Origin: Gammaproteobacteria bacterium
GTDB lineage: Bacteria; Pseudomonadota; Gammaproteobacteria; Steroidobacterales; GCA-2729495
DNA: 64,000 nucleotides
Assembly: GCA_028285245.1 (NCBI GenBank)
Contig: JANQPY010000012.1
Location: 1 to 64,000 of the forward strand
Direction of reading: 5' to 3'
Part shown: piece after piece, positions 20,447 through 30,368 of the stretch
Layout of the letters: every line of letters starts with the position of its first letter
Numbering within the stretch: the stretch's first letter is position 1
Notes under the pieces: generated by a model
The model's input: the letters and a program-made list of their open reading frames with translations, nothing else
The model's database searches: none
Told to the model about the DNA's origin: nothing
Made by a program: the position numbers and the translations under genes

Positions 20447-20929
20447 ATGAAGACGTTGCAGAAGGGCTTTACGCTCATCGAACTGATGATCGTGGTTGCG
20501 ATCATCGGCATTCTGGCCGCGATCGCGATCCCGGCCTACCAGGACTACACCATCCGTGCGCAGGTTTCTGAAGGCCTGTCGATGGCTTCGGCAGCCAAGG
20601 CTGCCGTGGCTGAGACCTGGCAGGCGCGTGGCGTCCCACCGGCGGACCGCGCTGGCGCAGGCATGTCGGCTAATGCGACAGACACGTCCGGTAAGTACGT
20701 CACGCAGGTAGCTGTCGCTGGCGGCGGCGTCACGATTACCTTTGGCAACCAGGCGAACGCGGCGATTGCCGGCGCCACGCTGGGTCTGACCCCGTACATT
20801 AGCCCGGATAACAGTGTGTCCTGGCAGTGCGGCACGCGTACACCGCCGACCGCCACCATCATGACCGGTGCGACAGCCGCAGTGACCTCTGTCCTGCCGC
20901 AGTACCTGTCCGCCGACTGCCGCTTGTAA
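20447..20929 (+). CDS. pilA: Type IV pilin, major subunit PilA
   Basis: A 160-residue prepilin. The six-residue positively charged leader ends at Gly7, with cleavage G|FTLIE; Phe8 becomes the methylated first residue and Glu12 is the conserved Glu5 of the mature protein. A long hydrophobic N-terminal helix follows. Two cysteines (Cys128 and Cys158) would close the C-terminal D-region disulfide loop of about 30 residues. The body is small-residue-rich. AGGAGA lies 10 bases before the ATG. A sigma-54 promoter and a strong terminator flank the gene, so it forms its own transcript between pilR and pilB. Confidence 0.96.
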   Translation: MKTLQKGFTLIELMIVVAIIGILAAIAIPAYQDYTIRAQVSEGLSMASAAKAAVAETWQARGVPPADRAGAGMSANATDTSGKYVTQVAVAGGGVTITFGNQANAAIAGATLGLTPYISPDNSVSWQCGTRTPPTATIMTGATAAVTSVLPQYLSADCRL

Positions 20930-20961
20930 GCGCAGATCAGGATCTGACAGATCCGGGAAAA

Positions 20962-20986
20962 GGGGCCCTCCGGGCCCCTTTTTTTT
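20962..20986 (+). terminator. Rho-independent terminator of pilA
   Basis: GGGGCCC and GGGCCCC form a 7-bp GC stem (20962-20968 with 20972-20978) around a 3-base loop, followed at once by eight T residues. It starts about 32 bp after the pilA stop and would separate the abundant pilin message from pilB. Confidence 0.95.
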
Positions 20987-21164
20987 GCCGCTATTCTCAC
21001 GGCGCGACGCGCGTCGGGCCCTTCTGACGTGCCGGGACGTGAAACGCGTCTAAAAACGGCATTAGATTGGTTGCGCAGGGGCTTGTCCTTCGTTCAGACT
21101 ATGTCACATTCCTGCGCCTATACGCCTGATTGATTAGGGTTTTCTCGGAGAATCAGCGACACTC

Positions 21165-22886
21165 ATGGCCGTGTCTGCCACCACCGCAACACTGACGGGC
21201 CTGCCACGGCGCCTCGTCCAGGACGGCATCATTGCCGAGGAAGCCTGTGCTGAAGCGCTTGAATCAGCCAAGCAGGCCAAGCAAAGCCTGGTGCATTTCC
21301 TTGTGGACCAGCAATTGGCGGACCCTCGGCAGATCGCGATTGCCGCCTCGCATGAATTCGGCGTGCCGCTACTCGACCTGTCGGTGCTGGAGCCCGATCT
21401 CGAGGCCGTCAGGTCCGTCGATCAGAAGCTGCTGACCAAACATCGCGTCATGCCGCTGATCCGCCGGGGCCAGCGCATGTTCCTGGCCGTTGCCGACCCC
21501 ACCAATCTCCAGGCCATCGATGAGATCAAATTTCAGACCGGATTCCGTATCGATCCGGTGGTGGTCGAGCAGGACAAGCTGGAGGAGATGGTTTCCAAGG
21601 CACTGGAGGCCGTCGACACGTCAATGTCGAGTTTCGACGAAGACGATTTCGATCTCGAGGGCCTCGAGGTATCCGGCGGCGACGAAGAACTCGATGACGA
21701 GGTTTCCGCAACCGATGTTGAAGACGCGCCCGTCGTGCGCTTTGTCAACAAGATCATGCTGGATGCCATCAAGCGCGGCGCCTCAGATATCCATTTTGAA
21801 CCCTACGAGAAAATGTTCCGTGTGCGCACCCGGCTCGACGGCGTGCTCAACCAGGTGGCCTCGCCCCCCACCGCGCTGGCACAGAAAGTCTGCGCCCGGC
21901 TAAAAGTCATGGCGCGTCTGGACATCGCCGAGCGACGTGTCCCGCAAGACGGCCGCATCAAAATGCGGCTCTCAAAGAACCGCGCTATCGACTTTCGTGT
22001 GAACACCTGCCCCACGCTGTTCGGCGAAAAAGTCGTCATGCGTATTCTTGATCCAAGCAGCGCCAAACTCGGCATCGAAGCGCTTGGATATGAAGATCAC
22101 CAACGCTCGCTCTACGAGGATGCGCTGGCCAAACCCTACGGCATGATTCTGGTTACGGGCCCGACCGGTAGCGGTAAAACCGTTTCGCTATACACCGGCC
22201 TGAACATTCTGAACACGGAAGACCGGAACATTTCGACCGCGGAAGATCCGTCTGAAATCAACCTGCCCGGCATTAATCAGGTCAACGTAAATCCGCGCGT
22301 TGGCCTTACCTTCGCGTCTGCGCTGAAAGCCTTTCTGCGCCAGGATCCTGACGTCATCATGGTCGGCGAGATTCGCGACCTGGAAACCGCCGAGATTGCC
22401 ATCAAGGCCGCCCAAACCGGCCACCTGGTTTTATCAACGCTGCACACCAACGATGCGCCGCGCACGCTTACACGCCTCGTCGACATGGGCGTGAAGCCCT
22501 ACGCAATCGCCACGTCAGTAAGTCTCATCATTGCGCAGCGACTCGCGCGGCGGCTATGCGATAGCTGTAAAGAGGTGAAGGACATTCCGGAAGAGGCGCT
22601 GCTGCAGGAGGGCTTCACCAAGGAAGACGTGCAAGGCGGACTGCGTATTTATGGCCCGGTTGGCTGCAAGATTTGCAATGAAGGCTACAAGGGCCGTGTC
22701 GGCATTTACCAGGTGATGCCAGTTTCTGAATCCATTGCGCGCATTATTCTGGAGGGTGGTGACGCGGTGCAGATCAGCAAGCAGGCAGAATCCGAGGGCG
22801 TGTGGGATTTACGCCGCTCGGCCCTGCAAAAAGTCAAGGACGGAGTCACCGGTCTTGAGGAGATCAATCGCGTTACGATTGAGTGA
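21165..22886 (+). CDS. pilB: Type IV pilus extension ATPase PilB
   Basis: A 573-residue hexameric ATPase powering pilus extension. The N-terminal MshE/GspE-N domain (about residues 1-150) is followed by an acidic linker (around 160-185). The ATPase core has Walker A GPTGSGKT (332-339), an Asp box [14 protein letters not shown] (Ser replacing the more usual Val), Walker [18 protein letters not shown] and a His box [15 protein letters not shown] tetra-cysteine zinc site (CDSC, then CKIC) is typical of extension ATPases rather than PilT retraction motors. It heads a pilB-pilC-pilD-coaE run. Confidence 0.97.
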   Translation: MAVSATTATLTGLPRRLVQDGIIAEEACAEALESAKQAKQSLVHFLVDQQLADPRQIAIAASHEFGVPLLDLSVLEPDLEAVRSVDQKLLTKHRVMPLIRRGQRMFLAVADPTNLQAIDEIKFQTGFRIDPVVVEQDKLEEMVSKALEAVDTSMSSFDEDDFDLEGLEVSGGDEELDDEVSATDVEDAPVVRFVNKIMLDAIKRGASDIHFEPYEKMFRVRTRLDGVLNQVASPPTALAQKVCARLKVMARLDIAERRVPQDGRIKMRLSKNRAIDFRVNTCPTLFGEKVVMRILDPSSAKLGIEALGYEDHQRSLYEDALAKPYGMILVTGPTGSGKTVSLYTGLNILNTEDRNISTAEDPSEINLPGINQVNVNPRVGLTFASALKAFLRQDPDVIMVGEIRDLETAEIAIKAAQTGHLVLSTLHTNDAPRTLTRLVDMGVKPYAIATSVSLIIAQRLARRLCDSCKEVKDIPEEALLQEGFTKEDVQGGLRIYGPVGCKICNEGYKGRVGIYQVMPVSESIARIILEGGDAVQISKQAESEGVWDLRRSALQKVKDGVTGLEEINRVTIE

Positions 22887-22966
22887 TTTACGGCGGTGGA
22901 TACTCGACGACGGCATGCACGCCAAGGGGCGAGATCCTGGCCTAACGAAGACGACGGAAGTTAGTC

Positions 22967-24184
22967 ATGGCAGAAGCGATCGCAGTTAAGCAGGTACCGT
23001 TTTCCTGGGAGGGGACGGACAGCGCCGGCAAGCGTATCAAGGGCAAAACCATCGCTGCCGACGAGGCAGCCGTGCGGGCAGAGCTCAGGCGTCAAGGCGT
23101 GGTGCCGATGCGCGTCCGCAAACAGACCACACTGTTTCAGTCGAAGGGCAAGGTCACTGCCGAAGACATCGCGATATTCAGCCGCCAGCTTGCGACGATG
23201 CTCGCCGCGGGCATTCCGCTGGTACAGGCCTTCGAAATCGTCGGCAATGGCCACGAAAACCCCGCAATGTCGGAGTTGGTTCTGGCGGTCAAACAAGATG
23301 TTGAGGGCGGCACCTCACTCCACGAAGCCCTGGCCAAGCATCCGCTGCACTTTGACGACCTGTTTGTGAACCTTGTGGAGGCGGGCGAGCAGGCAGGCGC
23401 GCTGGAGACGCTGCTCGACAAGATTGCCACCTACAAGGAAAAAACTGAGGCGATCAAGAAGAAAATCAAGAAGGCGCTGTTTTATCCAGCGGCGGTTGTG
23501 GTCGTCGCGATCATTGTTACGGCGATCCTGCTGATTTTTGTCATTCCGGAGTTTGAGAATCTGTTCTCCGGCTTTGGAGCTGACCTTCCGGCCTTCACGC
23601 GCATGGTGATCGACCTGTCTGAATTTGTGCGCGATCAGGGGTGGCTGCTGGCGATCGGCATAGTTGCCGGCGTGACCGGGTATCTCCACACGTACAAACG
23701 CTCCAGGCGGCTGCGGGAGATACAGGATCGCGTGATCCTGAAGCTACCCGTGATTGGCCCCATCATGGTGAAAGCTGCGATCGCTCGCTTCGCCCGGACA
23801 CTGTCTACCATGTTCAGCGCCGGCGTGCCGCTGGTCGAGGCACTGGACTCGGTGGCCGGTGCCACCGGCAACATCGTCTACGAAAATGCCGTAATGGAAA
23901 TGAAGGACGAGGTCGCCACCGGTCAGCGGTTACAACGCGCCATGGAAAATACGGATCTCTTCCCGAACATGGTGATTCAGATGATCGCCGTCGGCGAGGA
24001 ATCCGGTTCGCTCGACGAAATGTCAGGCAAAGTGGCTGACTTCTACGAAGAGGACGTCGACAATGCAGTGGACAGCATGAGCAGCCTGCTGGAGCCGCTG
24101 ATCATGGCGGTGCTGGGCGTGCTGGTTGGCGGCCTGGTTGTGGCCATGTATCTGCCGATCTTCAAGATGGGGGCGGTCATCTGA
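22967..24184 (+). CDS. pilC: Type IV pilus inner-membrane platform protein PilC
   Basis: A 405-residue GspF-family protein with two repeated cytosolic helical domains, each followed by membrane segments. Hydrophobic segments are seen at about residues 170-195, 220-240 and 375-400. Family motifs include FSRQLATMLAAGIPLVQA and the second-domain counterpart FARTLSTMFSAGVPLVEA. It couples the PilB motor to pilin insertion. A purine-rich GACGGAAG precedes the ATG. Its TGA is overlapped by the proposed CTG start of pilD. Confidence 0.96.
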   Translation: MAEAIAVKQVPFSWEGTDSAGKRIKGKTIAADEAAVRAELRRQGVVPMRVRKQTTLFQSKGKVTAEDIAIFSRQLATMLAAGIPLVQAFEIVGNGHENPAMSELVLAVKQDVEGGTSLHEALAKHPLHFDDLFVNLVEAGEQAGALETLLDKIATYKEKTEAIKKKIKKALFYPAAVVVVAIIVTAILLIFVIPEFENLFSGFGADLPAFTRMVIDLSEFVRDQGWLLAIGIVAGVTGYLHTYKRSRRLREIQDRVILKLPVIGPIMVKAAIARFARTLSTMFSAGVPLVEALDSVAGATGNIVYENAVMEMKDEVATGQRLQRAMENTDLFPNMVIQMIAVGEESGSLDEMSGKVADFYEEDVDNAVDSMSSLLEPLIMAVLGVLVGGLVVAMYLPIFKMGAVI

Positions 24185-25074
24185 GCGACCTGGCGGCGCT
24201 GTTCGCCAGCAGTCCCGCACTGTTCCTGGCAGCCGCCGGGATTCTTGGGCTGGTCGTCGGCAGCTTCCTTAATGTGGTGGCCTTCCGGCTGCCTGTGATG
24301 CTCGAACGCGAGTGGCGTAGCCAGGCCAATGAAGTGATGCAGGCGGCCGGCGTGACGGTGCCAACGTCCGTTGAGCAGGCACCCTATAACCTGGTTCGAC
24401 CGGGCTCGGCCTGCCCCGCCTGCAAAGCGCCGGTGCGCGCATGGCAAAACATCCCCGTACTGAGCTATCTCCTGCTCCGCGGCCGCTGCGCGAACTGCCG
24501 GGCGCCAATCTCGATTCGCTACCCCCTGGTTGAAATCGCTGCGGGGGCACTGACCGCCCTGGTCGCCTGGAGGTTCGGCTTCTCACTAACGTTTCTCGGC
24601 GCTGCAGGCCTCTGCTGGACGCTGCTGGCCCTTGCGCTCATTGATCTGGACCACAAACTGCTACCTGACCGGCTGACCCTGCCACTGCTCTGGGCCGGCC
24701 TGCTGTTTGCGTTGCTGGGTGACGCGGCGCTGACGGATCTGCGCGGTGCGGTGATCGGCGCGATGGCAGGCTACCTAAGTCTCTGGTCCGTATATCAGCT
24801 TTTCAAGTTGGTCACCGGCAAGGAAGGCATGGGCTACGGCGACTTTAAGCTGCTGGCCGCTTTGGGTGCGTGGCTGGGCTGGCAAATGCTACCGCTCGTG
24901 ATTGTGCTGTCGGCCGTCGTCGGGGCAGTCACGGGCATCGGCATGATCATTGCGCTGGGCCGCGACCGCCAGATCCCGATTCCTTTCGGACCCTTTCTGG
25001 CCGCTGCCGGCGTCGTTGCGCTGCTCTGGGGTGAACCGCTGATTGCCGCATACCGCGCCATGTCGGGAATCTGA
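24181..25074 (+). CDS. pilD: Prepilin leader peptidase / N-methyltransferase PilD, apparent CTG start
   Basis: A 297-residue bifunctional aspartyl protease that cleaves the pilin leader and methylates Phe1. It shows the conserved N-terminal LVVGSFLNVVAFRLP, two zinc-type pairs C78-x2-C81 and C103-x2-C106, and the catalytic aspartate regions LIDLDHKLLPD (153-163) and GMGYGDFKLLA (Asp221). Several membrane helices follow. The only ATG/GTG/TTG start is a GTG at 24274, which would delete the conserved first helix. In-frame upstream the first plausible codon is CTG 24181, sharing CTGA with the pilC stop and preceded by GGGGG seven bases away. I therefore propose CTG, by inference. Confidence 0.92.
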   Translation: MSDLAALFASSPALFLAAAGILGLVVGSFLNVVAFRLPVMLEREWRSQANEVMQAAGVTVPTSVEQAPYNLVRPGSACPACKAPVRAWQNIPVLSYLLLRGRCANCRAPISIRYPLVEIAAGALTALVAWRFGFSLTFLGAAGLCWTLLALALIDLDHKLLPDRLTLPLLWAGLLFALLGDAALTDLRGAVIGAMAGYLSLWSVYQLFKLVTGKEGMGYGDFKLLAALGAWLGWQMLPLVIVLSAVVGAVTGIGMIIALGRDRQIPIPFGPFLAAAGVVALLWGEPLIAAYRAMSGI

Positions 25075-25218
25075 ACTGGCCGCTGTTTCGCTGGAGCAAT
25101 CCGCTGACTTGCACGACCTGCCAACCGTTCTATGCGAACCGGCCGGTACACTAAGTGCCGAGTCAAACGCCAACCCAAGCCAATGATCAAAACGCCTAAA
25201 GTTGATCCGGGCTCTGCG

Positions 25219-25818
25219 ATGCGCATCGGCCTCACCGGCGGTGCCGCGGCCGGCAAGACCGCCGTGGCCGATTTTTTTGCCGCGCTAAATGTGCCCATTG
25301 TCGATACCGACGTCATCGCGCGGGAACTCGTGGAAGCGGGTTCGCCCGCGCTCGGGCAAATCGCGGCAGCCTTCGGTGCCGAGATGCTTAACGACGACGG
25401 CACCCTGAATCGCCGCCGGCTGCGCGAAAGCGTATTCACCCATGACGAGGAGCGGCGGCGACTGGAAAGCATCCTCCACCCGCCGATTCGCAAACGCGCC
25501 GCCGAGCTTGCCTGCCACTGGCAGGCTGCCTATGGAATTCTTGTGGTGCCTTTGCTTTTCGAAACGGACTTCCATGACCTGGTAGATAGCACCATCGTGG
25601 TTGACTGTTCGGAAGCGCAGCAGCTGGAACGCCTGATGCAGCGGGACGACCTCACCAAACCCCAGGCCAAGCGAATGCTCGCCGCGCAAGCCACACGCGC
25701 CGAACGCCTTGCCGCTGCCGACCACATCATTGATAACTCCGGCACCCTCGCCCAAACGCAGGCCGCGGTCCGTGACCTGCACGTTAAGCTGCTGGCTGCG
25801 GCCACTGCGACAGAGTGA
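25219..25818 (+). CDS. coaE: Dephospho-CoA kinase
   Basis: A 199-residue P-loop kinase for the last step of coenzyme A synthesis. It begins MRIGLTGGAAAGKTAV (the usual form is GGIASGKS), then shows DTDVIARELVE and the late QATRAERLAAADHIIDNSG segment. The frame is open to 25132, with another ATG at 25183, but 25219 gives the standard N-terminus and length. It ends the pilBCD operon, an association also known in Pseudomonas and Xanthomonas. Confidence 0.94.
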   Translation: MRIGLTGGAAAGKTAVADFFAALNVPIVDTDVIARELVEAGSPALGQIAAAFGAEMLNDDGTLNRRRLRESVFTHDEERRRLESILHPPIRKRAAELACHWQAAYGILVVPLLFETDFHDLVDSTIVVDCSEAQQLERLMQRDDLTKPQAKRMLAAQATRAERLAAADHIIDNSGTLAQTQAAVRDLHVKLLAAATATE

Positions 25819-25871
25819 TGAAAGTCGGGATACCCGGTCTGGCCGCAAGTTCAGGCTGCAAACTTGATCGG

Positions 25872-25940
25872 GCCCCGGTTGGCGAGACCTGAGTCCGAGG
25901 GCAGCGGAGCAGCGGGGGCCATCCGACGGAGGTTTGCGGC
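25872..25940 (+). repeat. Structured intergenic repeat, copy 2 (degenerate, core only)
   Basis: This 69-bp stretch aligns without gaps to copy 1 (13248-13316) with 20 mismatches by hand count. It keeps the GGCG-AGACCT / AGGTTT pairing, the GAGTCCG element and GGGGCCATC at the core position, but lacks the outer GAGGGCGC/GCGCCCTC arms. It sits in the 252-bp gap between coaE and zapD, which run in the same direction, unlike the convergent setting of the other copies. Nothing else was recognised in that gap. Confidence 0.7.
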
Positions 25941-26070
25941 TGTGTGTACCCCCGCGAACGGACGGGCCTCCTGCAAGGCCTGGGCAGCTAAACCTGCGGC
26001 GCATTGCGGGCACCCGGTTCGTGGCGCAGAATAGCTCCGTGGTTTCCCCCGCCAATACAGCGTCGCACCG

Positions 26071-26865
26071 TTGGCCACGCGCCCAACGCTAACCGATACA
26101 GCGCCTTCTCGTGCGTTCTTTGAGCAGCCTCTTAATGAGCGGCTGAGAACATTTTTGCGCCTGGAGTTCCTCTACCGGCAGCTGCGCCGCAATCTGGACC
26201 GGACCTCCGCCTGGGACAGCCGGGCTGTATTGACAGCGATCCTCGACATTGTCGCCATCCTCAGCCGCGGAGATGTGCGGAGTGATCTGGTCAAAGATGT
26301 CGAGCGGCAAATGGACTGGTACGAGCGGCTGCGTCGCCGCACCGATATCGACGAACGGCGCCTGGCAGGCACTTTGCGCAACCTGCAAGGCCATCGCGAT
26401 CGCCTGATGACTCTGGGCCCGCAGTACCTGCAGAGCCTGCGTGAGAACGAGTTCTTGAATGCCGTGAAGCATCGCAGCGCCGTGCCGGGTGGCACCTGCG
26501 AGTTCGACCTGCCGGAATACACGCACTGGCTGCGCCTGCCCTACGCAAATCGTCGCGCGGACCTCGAGCACTGGCTGGGCTCAATCGAGATGCTATGCGA
26601 AGCGCTGGCAGAAATACTCTGGCTGACGCGCGAAGGCGGCCAGACACTGCAGGTGGTCGCCACAAACGGCTGCTTTCAGCAGTCGCTGGCAAAGTCTGCG
26701 GCCAACAACCTCCTGCGCATCGGGTTGCCAGCTACTACCGACCTCTACCCCGAGATCAGTGCCGGACATCACCGGTTTACTATCCGCTTTATGACCTGGC
26801 CTGGCATCGGCACGCGGCCCGAACAGTTCGACGGCAACGTCGAATTCGACCTACAGGTCTGCTGA
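26071..26865 (+). CDS. zapD: Cell division protein ZapD (YacF/DUF1342)
   Basis: A 264-residue cytosolic protein that cross-links FtsZ filaments at the division ring. The conserved N-terminus FFEQPLNERLRTFLRLEFL is followed by a mainly helical body and a beta-rich C-terminus. No ATG or GTG lies between an in-frame stop at 26032 and this motif, so the start is taken as TTG 26071. The gene overlaps mutT by 15 bp in convergent orientation. The small zinc protein gene yacG, often found after zapD, is absent. Confidence 0.93.
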   Translation: MATRPTLTDTAPSRAFFEQPLNERLRTFLRLEFLYRQLRRNLDRTSAWDSRAVLTAILDIVAILSRGDVRSDLVKDVERQMDWYERLRRRTDIDERRLAGTLRNLQGHRDRLMTLGPQYLQSLRENEFLNAVKHRSAVPGGTCEFDLPEYTHWLRLPYANRRADLEHWLGSIEMLCEALAEILWLTREGGQTLQVVATNGCFQQSLAKSAANNLLRIGLPATTDLYPEISAGHHRFTIRFMTWPGIGTRPEQFDGNVEFDLQVC

Positions 26866-27243
26866 CGTCAACGCTGCGATGATGGGCTGATCGGCCGGCA
26901 GCATGCCTGCTTCGGTCAGATCCGCTGGTGCAACCCAACGCAGTGGTTGCGACTCACGCCCAACGGGCTCACCCAAGTAAGCAGTAACGCGAAAAACCTC
27001 CAGCTGCACCGTGCGATCCGGGTACTCATGTGCAAGCTGCATCAGTTGCTCACAGCGGGAAACCTGGATGCCCAGCTCTTCACGCAGCTCGCGGACCAGC
27101 GCAGCCTGAGGCGCCTCACCCGGTTCGAGCTTGCCACCCGGAAACTCCCAGTAGCCGCCCCCATGTTTGTGCGCCGGCCGCTGTCCGATCAACACCTCGC
27201 CCACGGCATTGCAGATAATCCCGGCGGCGACGCGCACCAGCAT
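26851..27243 (-). CDS. mutT: 8-oxo-dGTP diphosphatase MutT
   Basis: A 130-residue Nudix hydrolase. The Nudix box is complete: GGKLEPGEAPQAALVRELREEL as G-x5-E-x7-REVxEE-like, beginning near residue 36. The N-terminus MLVRVAAGIICN and the spacing eight bases after the secA stop match the secA-mutT pair of gammaproteobacteria, where MutT sanitises oxidised dGTP. The frame is open further upstream into secA, but those codons are not conserved. Its 3' end overlaps convergent zapD. Confidence 0.92.
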   Translation of the reverse strand: MLVRVAAGIICNAVGEVLIGQRPAHKHGGGYWEFPGGKLEPGEAPQAALVRELREELGIQVSRCEQLMQLAHEYPDRTVQLEVFRVTAYLGEPVGRESQPLRWVAPADLTEAGMLPADQPIIAALTSADL

Positions 27244-27251
27244 GCCGCCGG

Positions 27252-30158
27252 CTAAAGCTTGCCGTGGCAATGCTTGTACTTTCGGCCCGAACCACAAGGG
27301 CAGGGCTCGTTGCGTCCCACCTTGCGGCCATCACGCACATAGGGCTCCGCCTGAGGCGCCTGCGGAGCGGCAGCCGACCCAAAGCCACGCGCGGTCCCGG
27401 AAAGCGCAGGCACCTCTTCGGCACCCGCCAACGCGGGCGCGGCCGCGTGCTGAAACTGCATGGGCGCCTGACTCTGACGCTGCTCGACCGCTTCGACATC
27501 CGCTTCACTCTGCAAGCGCGCGCGGGATAGCAGGCTGATGACCTGTAGTTTCACCCGGTCGAGCATGTCGCCAAACATGTCGAAGGCTTCGCGTTTGTAC
27601 TCCTGCTTGGGATTCTTCTGGGCGTAACCGCGCAGATGGATACCCTGTCGCAGGTAGTCCATGGCGGCCAGGTGCTCTTTCCAGTGGATATCGAGCTGAT
27701 TCAGCATGACCACCTTCTCGAACTGACGCATAACCGACTCACTGGCCGCGTCAGTCTTTTCCTCGTAGGCCTTCTCAAGTACCTCCAACACACGCTCTCG
27801 AATCTGCTCCTGACCAAGATTCTCATCTTCATCCAGCCATTCGCGGACCGGCAGCTGGGCACCAAAATCACGCATTAGTGCACCCTCCAGCTCGGCAACT
27901 TTCCACTGGGCAGGCAGGCTTTCTGGCGGCAGGTAGTCGTCGATGACAGCATTGACCACTTCCTCGCGGATACCGGAAATCGCGTCAGCAACGTCCTCCG
28001 CTTCCATGAGCTCGTTGCGCTGCTGATACACCACACGACGCTGGTCATTGGCGACGTCGTCGTACTCCAGCAGGTTCTTGCGGGCATCAAAATGATGCGT
28101 CTCGACCTTGCGCTGAGCCCGCTCAATCTGGCGCGTCAACAGCTTGCTCTCGATGGCCTCACCCTCGCGCATACCGACTCGAGTGAGCATGCCCTTCGTC
28201 CGCTCGGGATCCCCAAAGATCCGCATGAGCTGATCTTCCATCGCCAGATAAAAGCGGCTGGACCCCGGATCGCCCTGGCGGCCAGAGCGGCCGCGCAGCT
28301 GATTATCAATGCGCCGTGATTCGTGACGCTCAGTGCCGATCACCCGCAGCCCGCCGGCCTGAAGCACGCGCGCATGGCGAGCCTCCCAGTCCGACTTGTG
28401 CTCTGCGGCAGCCGTCTCGCCGGGTTCTTCCCCCAACTCACGCAGCTCCGCTTCCAAATTGCCACCCAGCACAATGTCGGTGCCGCGGCCTGCCATGTTC
28501 GTGGCGATGGTGACTTTGCCGGGGCGGCCGGCCTCGGCAATGATCTGGGCCTCGCGCTCGTGCTGCTTCGCGTTGAGCACCTGGTGCGGAATCTTGCGTT
28601 TCTTGAGGATCGACGCGAGAAGCTCTGATGTTTCGATCGATGTCGTGCCCACGAGTACCGGCTGCTCGCGCTCCTGGCAATCGACAATGTCCTCGATAAT
28701 GGCCTCGAACTTGTCATTCTCGGTCAGGTAGACAAGGTCCGGCTGATCATCGCGAACCATGTCTCGATGGGTTGGAATTACCACGACCTCAAGACCGTAA
28801 ATTTGCTGAAACTCGAAGGCTTCCGTATCAGCCGTGCCCGTCATCCCGGACAGCTTGGCGTACATCCGAAAGTAGTTCTGAAAGGTAATTGAGGCGACGG
28901 TCTGATTTTCTTCCTTGATCGCCACGCCCTCTTTCGCCTCAATGGCCTGATGCAGGCCATCAGACCAGCGGCGTCCGGGCATGGTCCGCCCCGTGAATTC
29001 ATCGACGATGACGATCTCACCGTCATTGACAACGTACTCCACATCCCGCCGATACAAGGCGTGAGCCCGAATGCCGGCAGTCAGGTGGTGAACGAGACGA
29101 ATGTTTGCCGCGTCGTACAGGCTCTCCTGTTCACCAATCAGTCCGGCTTCGGCCAGAAGCCCCTCCACTTTTTGGTGACCGGACTCAGTCAGAAATGCCT
29201 GCTTCTGTTTTTCGTCAACGGTATAGTCGCCCGGATAGACAATCTGACATTTGGTCTGGCCATCTTCATCCTCCGGCAACTGCAACAGGTCGTCACCCGT
29301 TTCAGCGGCCTGCGCCAAAGCCTCATCAAGACTCACTTCGCCCAACGCCTTACCGTCGCGATCGATAAGCTGCACCTTGCGTGCACTGATATCGTCGTTG
29401 CGCGCACCGCCTCTGGCGAGTTCCAGCATTGGCACAAAGCGGTTGATCTCCGCGTAAAGCTCCGAACTGTCGTCAGCGGGCCCGGAAATGATTAGTGGCG
29501 TCCGGGCCTCATCAATGAGGATGGAATCGACTTCATCGACGATGGCAAAACTCAGGTCGCGCTGCATCTGGTCGTCACCGTGCAACACCAGATTGTCGCG
29601 CAGATAGTCAAAGCCGAACTCGTTGTTCGTGCCGTAGGTGATATCCGCGGCGTAGGCAGCCCGCTTCTCATCGCGGGTCTGGCCACTGCGGATAACCCCA
29701 ACGGTGAGCCCCAGAAACTCGTAAACGGGTCCCATCCAACCTGCATCGCGCTGCGCCAGATAGTCGTTCACTGTGACAACATGTACGCCGTTCCCGGTTA
29801 GCGCATTCAGATAAGCAGGTAAGGTCGCCACGAGGGTCTTCCCCTCGCCGGTGCGCATCTCAGCGATCTTGCCCTGATGCAGAGCGATCCCGCCAATCAG
29901 CTGCTCATCAAAATGCCGCAAGCCCAGGCTGCGCCGGGCCGCTTCGCGGACGACAGCGAAAGCCTCCGGCAGCAAGCTGTCCAACGTTTCCCCGTCGGTC
30001 AGCCGCCCGCGAAACTCCTCGGTCTTGGCGCACAGCTTGTCGTCAGCGAGCGCACCAAACTCCTCCTCCAGCTGGCCCGATTTCCTGACCAACTTGCCGT
30101 ATTGGCGGAGCAGCCGCTGATTGCGGCTGCCAAACAGGGAAGTAAAGAAATTGGCCAC
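27252..30158 (-). CDS. secA: Protein translocase ATPase SecA
   Basis: A 968-residue SecA driving Sec-dependent export. It shows NBD1 with [18 protein letters not shown], a [15 protein letters not shown]-type motif, the preprotein cross-linking domain, NBD2 with GTDIVLGGN and the [13 protein letters not shown] segment, and a C-terminal zinc motif [13 protein letters not shown]. The start is GTG 30158, since AGGAGAGAG lies seven bases upstream and the product then begins ANFFTSLFG as expected. An upstream ATG at 30221 adds a non-conserved peptide. I do not see a secM-like arrest gene; the M23 peptidase gene lies upstream instead, as in pseudomonads. Confidence 0.98.
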   Translation of the reverse strand: MANFFTSLFGSRNQRLLRQYGKLVRKSGQLEEEFGALADDKLCAKTEEFRGRLTDGETLDSLLPEAFAVVREAARRSLGLRHFDEQLIGGIALHQGKIAEMRTGEGKTLVATLPAYLNALTGNGVHVVTVNDYLAQRDAGWMGPVYEFLGLTVGVIRSGQTRDEKRAAYAADITYGTNNEFGFDYLRDNLVLHGDDQMQRDLSFAIVDEVDSILIDEARTPLIISGPADDSSELYAEINRFVPMLELARGGARNDDISARKVQLIDRDGKALGEVSLDEALAQAAETGDDLLQLPEDEDGQTKCQIVYPGDYTVDEKQKQAFLTESGHQKVEGLLAEAGLIGEQESLYDAANIRLVHHLTAGIRAHALYRRDVEYVVNDGEIVIVDEFTGRTMPGRRWSDGLHQAIEAKEGVAIKEENQTVASITFQNYFRMYAKLSGMTGTADTEAFEFQQIYGLEVVVIPTHRDMVRDDQPDLVYLTENDKFEAIIEDIVDCQEREQPVLVGTTSIETSELLASILKKRKIPHQVLNAKQHEREAQIIAEAGRPGKVTIATNMAGRGTDIVLGGNLEAELRELGEEPGETAAAEHKSDWEARHARVLQAGGLRVIGTERHESRRIDNQLRGRSGRQGDPGSSRFYLAMEDQLMRIFGDPERTKGMLTRVGMREGEAIESKLLTRQIERAQRKVETHHFDARKNLLEYDDVANDQRRVVYQQRNELMEAEDVADAISGIREEVVNAVIDDYLPPESLPAQWKVAELEGALMRDFGAQLPVREWLDEDENLGQEQIRERVLEVLEKAYEEKTDAASESVMRQFEKVVMLNQLDIHWKEHLAAMDYLRQGIHLRGYAQKNPKQEYKREAFDMFGDMLDRVKLQVISLLSRARLQSEADVEAVEQRQSQAPMQFQHAAAPALAGAEEVPALSGTARGFGSAAAPQAPQAEPYVRDGRKVGRNEPCPCGSGRKYKHCHGKL

Positions 30159-30165
30159 GAAGCAA

Positions 30166-30174
30166 CTCTCTCCT
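30166..30174 (-). promoter_or_regulatory. Ribosome binding site that fixes the secA GTG start
   Basis: AGGAGAGAG read leftward, seven bases before GTG 30158. Its strength and spacing favour this GTG over the upstream ATG at 30221. Confidence 0.85.
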
Positions 30175-30368
30175 AAGCAGGCGGCAGGCAGTATGCCGAG
30201 CCGAATTCGCCTAGCGCGCAAAGCGCCGTATTGTAAGGCGCATTGAGTTTATTGGGGGGCTAATCGAGCCAATGCCTGGTGACGGGCACAAATGGCCGCC
30301 GCCCGGGCCAGTGGAAAATGGCGCGGGCATGCGAAGGTTTGACGGAAGCCGCAGAGATTGGGGTTGGT

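Noticed and set aside
21070..21100. Possible second sigma-54 promoter before pilB (TGGTTG and GGGCT with GG-N10-GC spacing)
   Set aside because: The invariant bases are present but only about half of the rest match, so chance is likely.
25075..25218. Possible small gene between pilD and coaE (cysteine pair in one frame)
   Set aside because: The frame has no start codon and the cysteines do not fit a known small zinc protein such as YacG.
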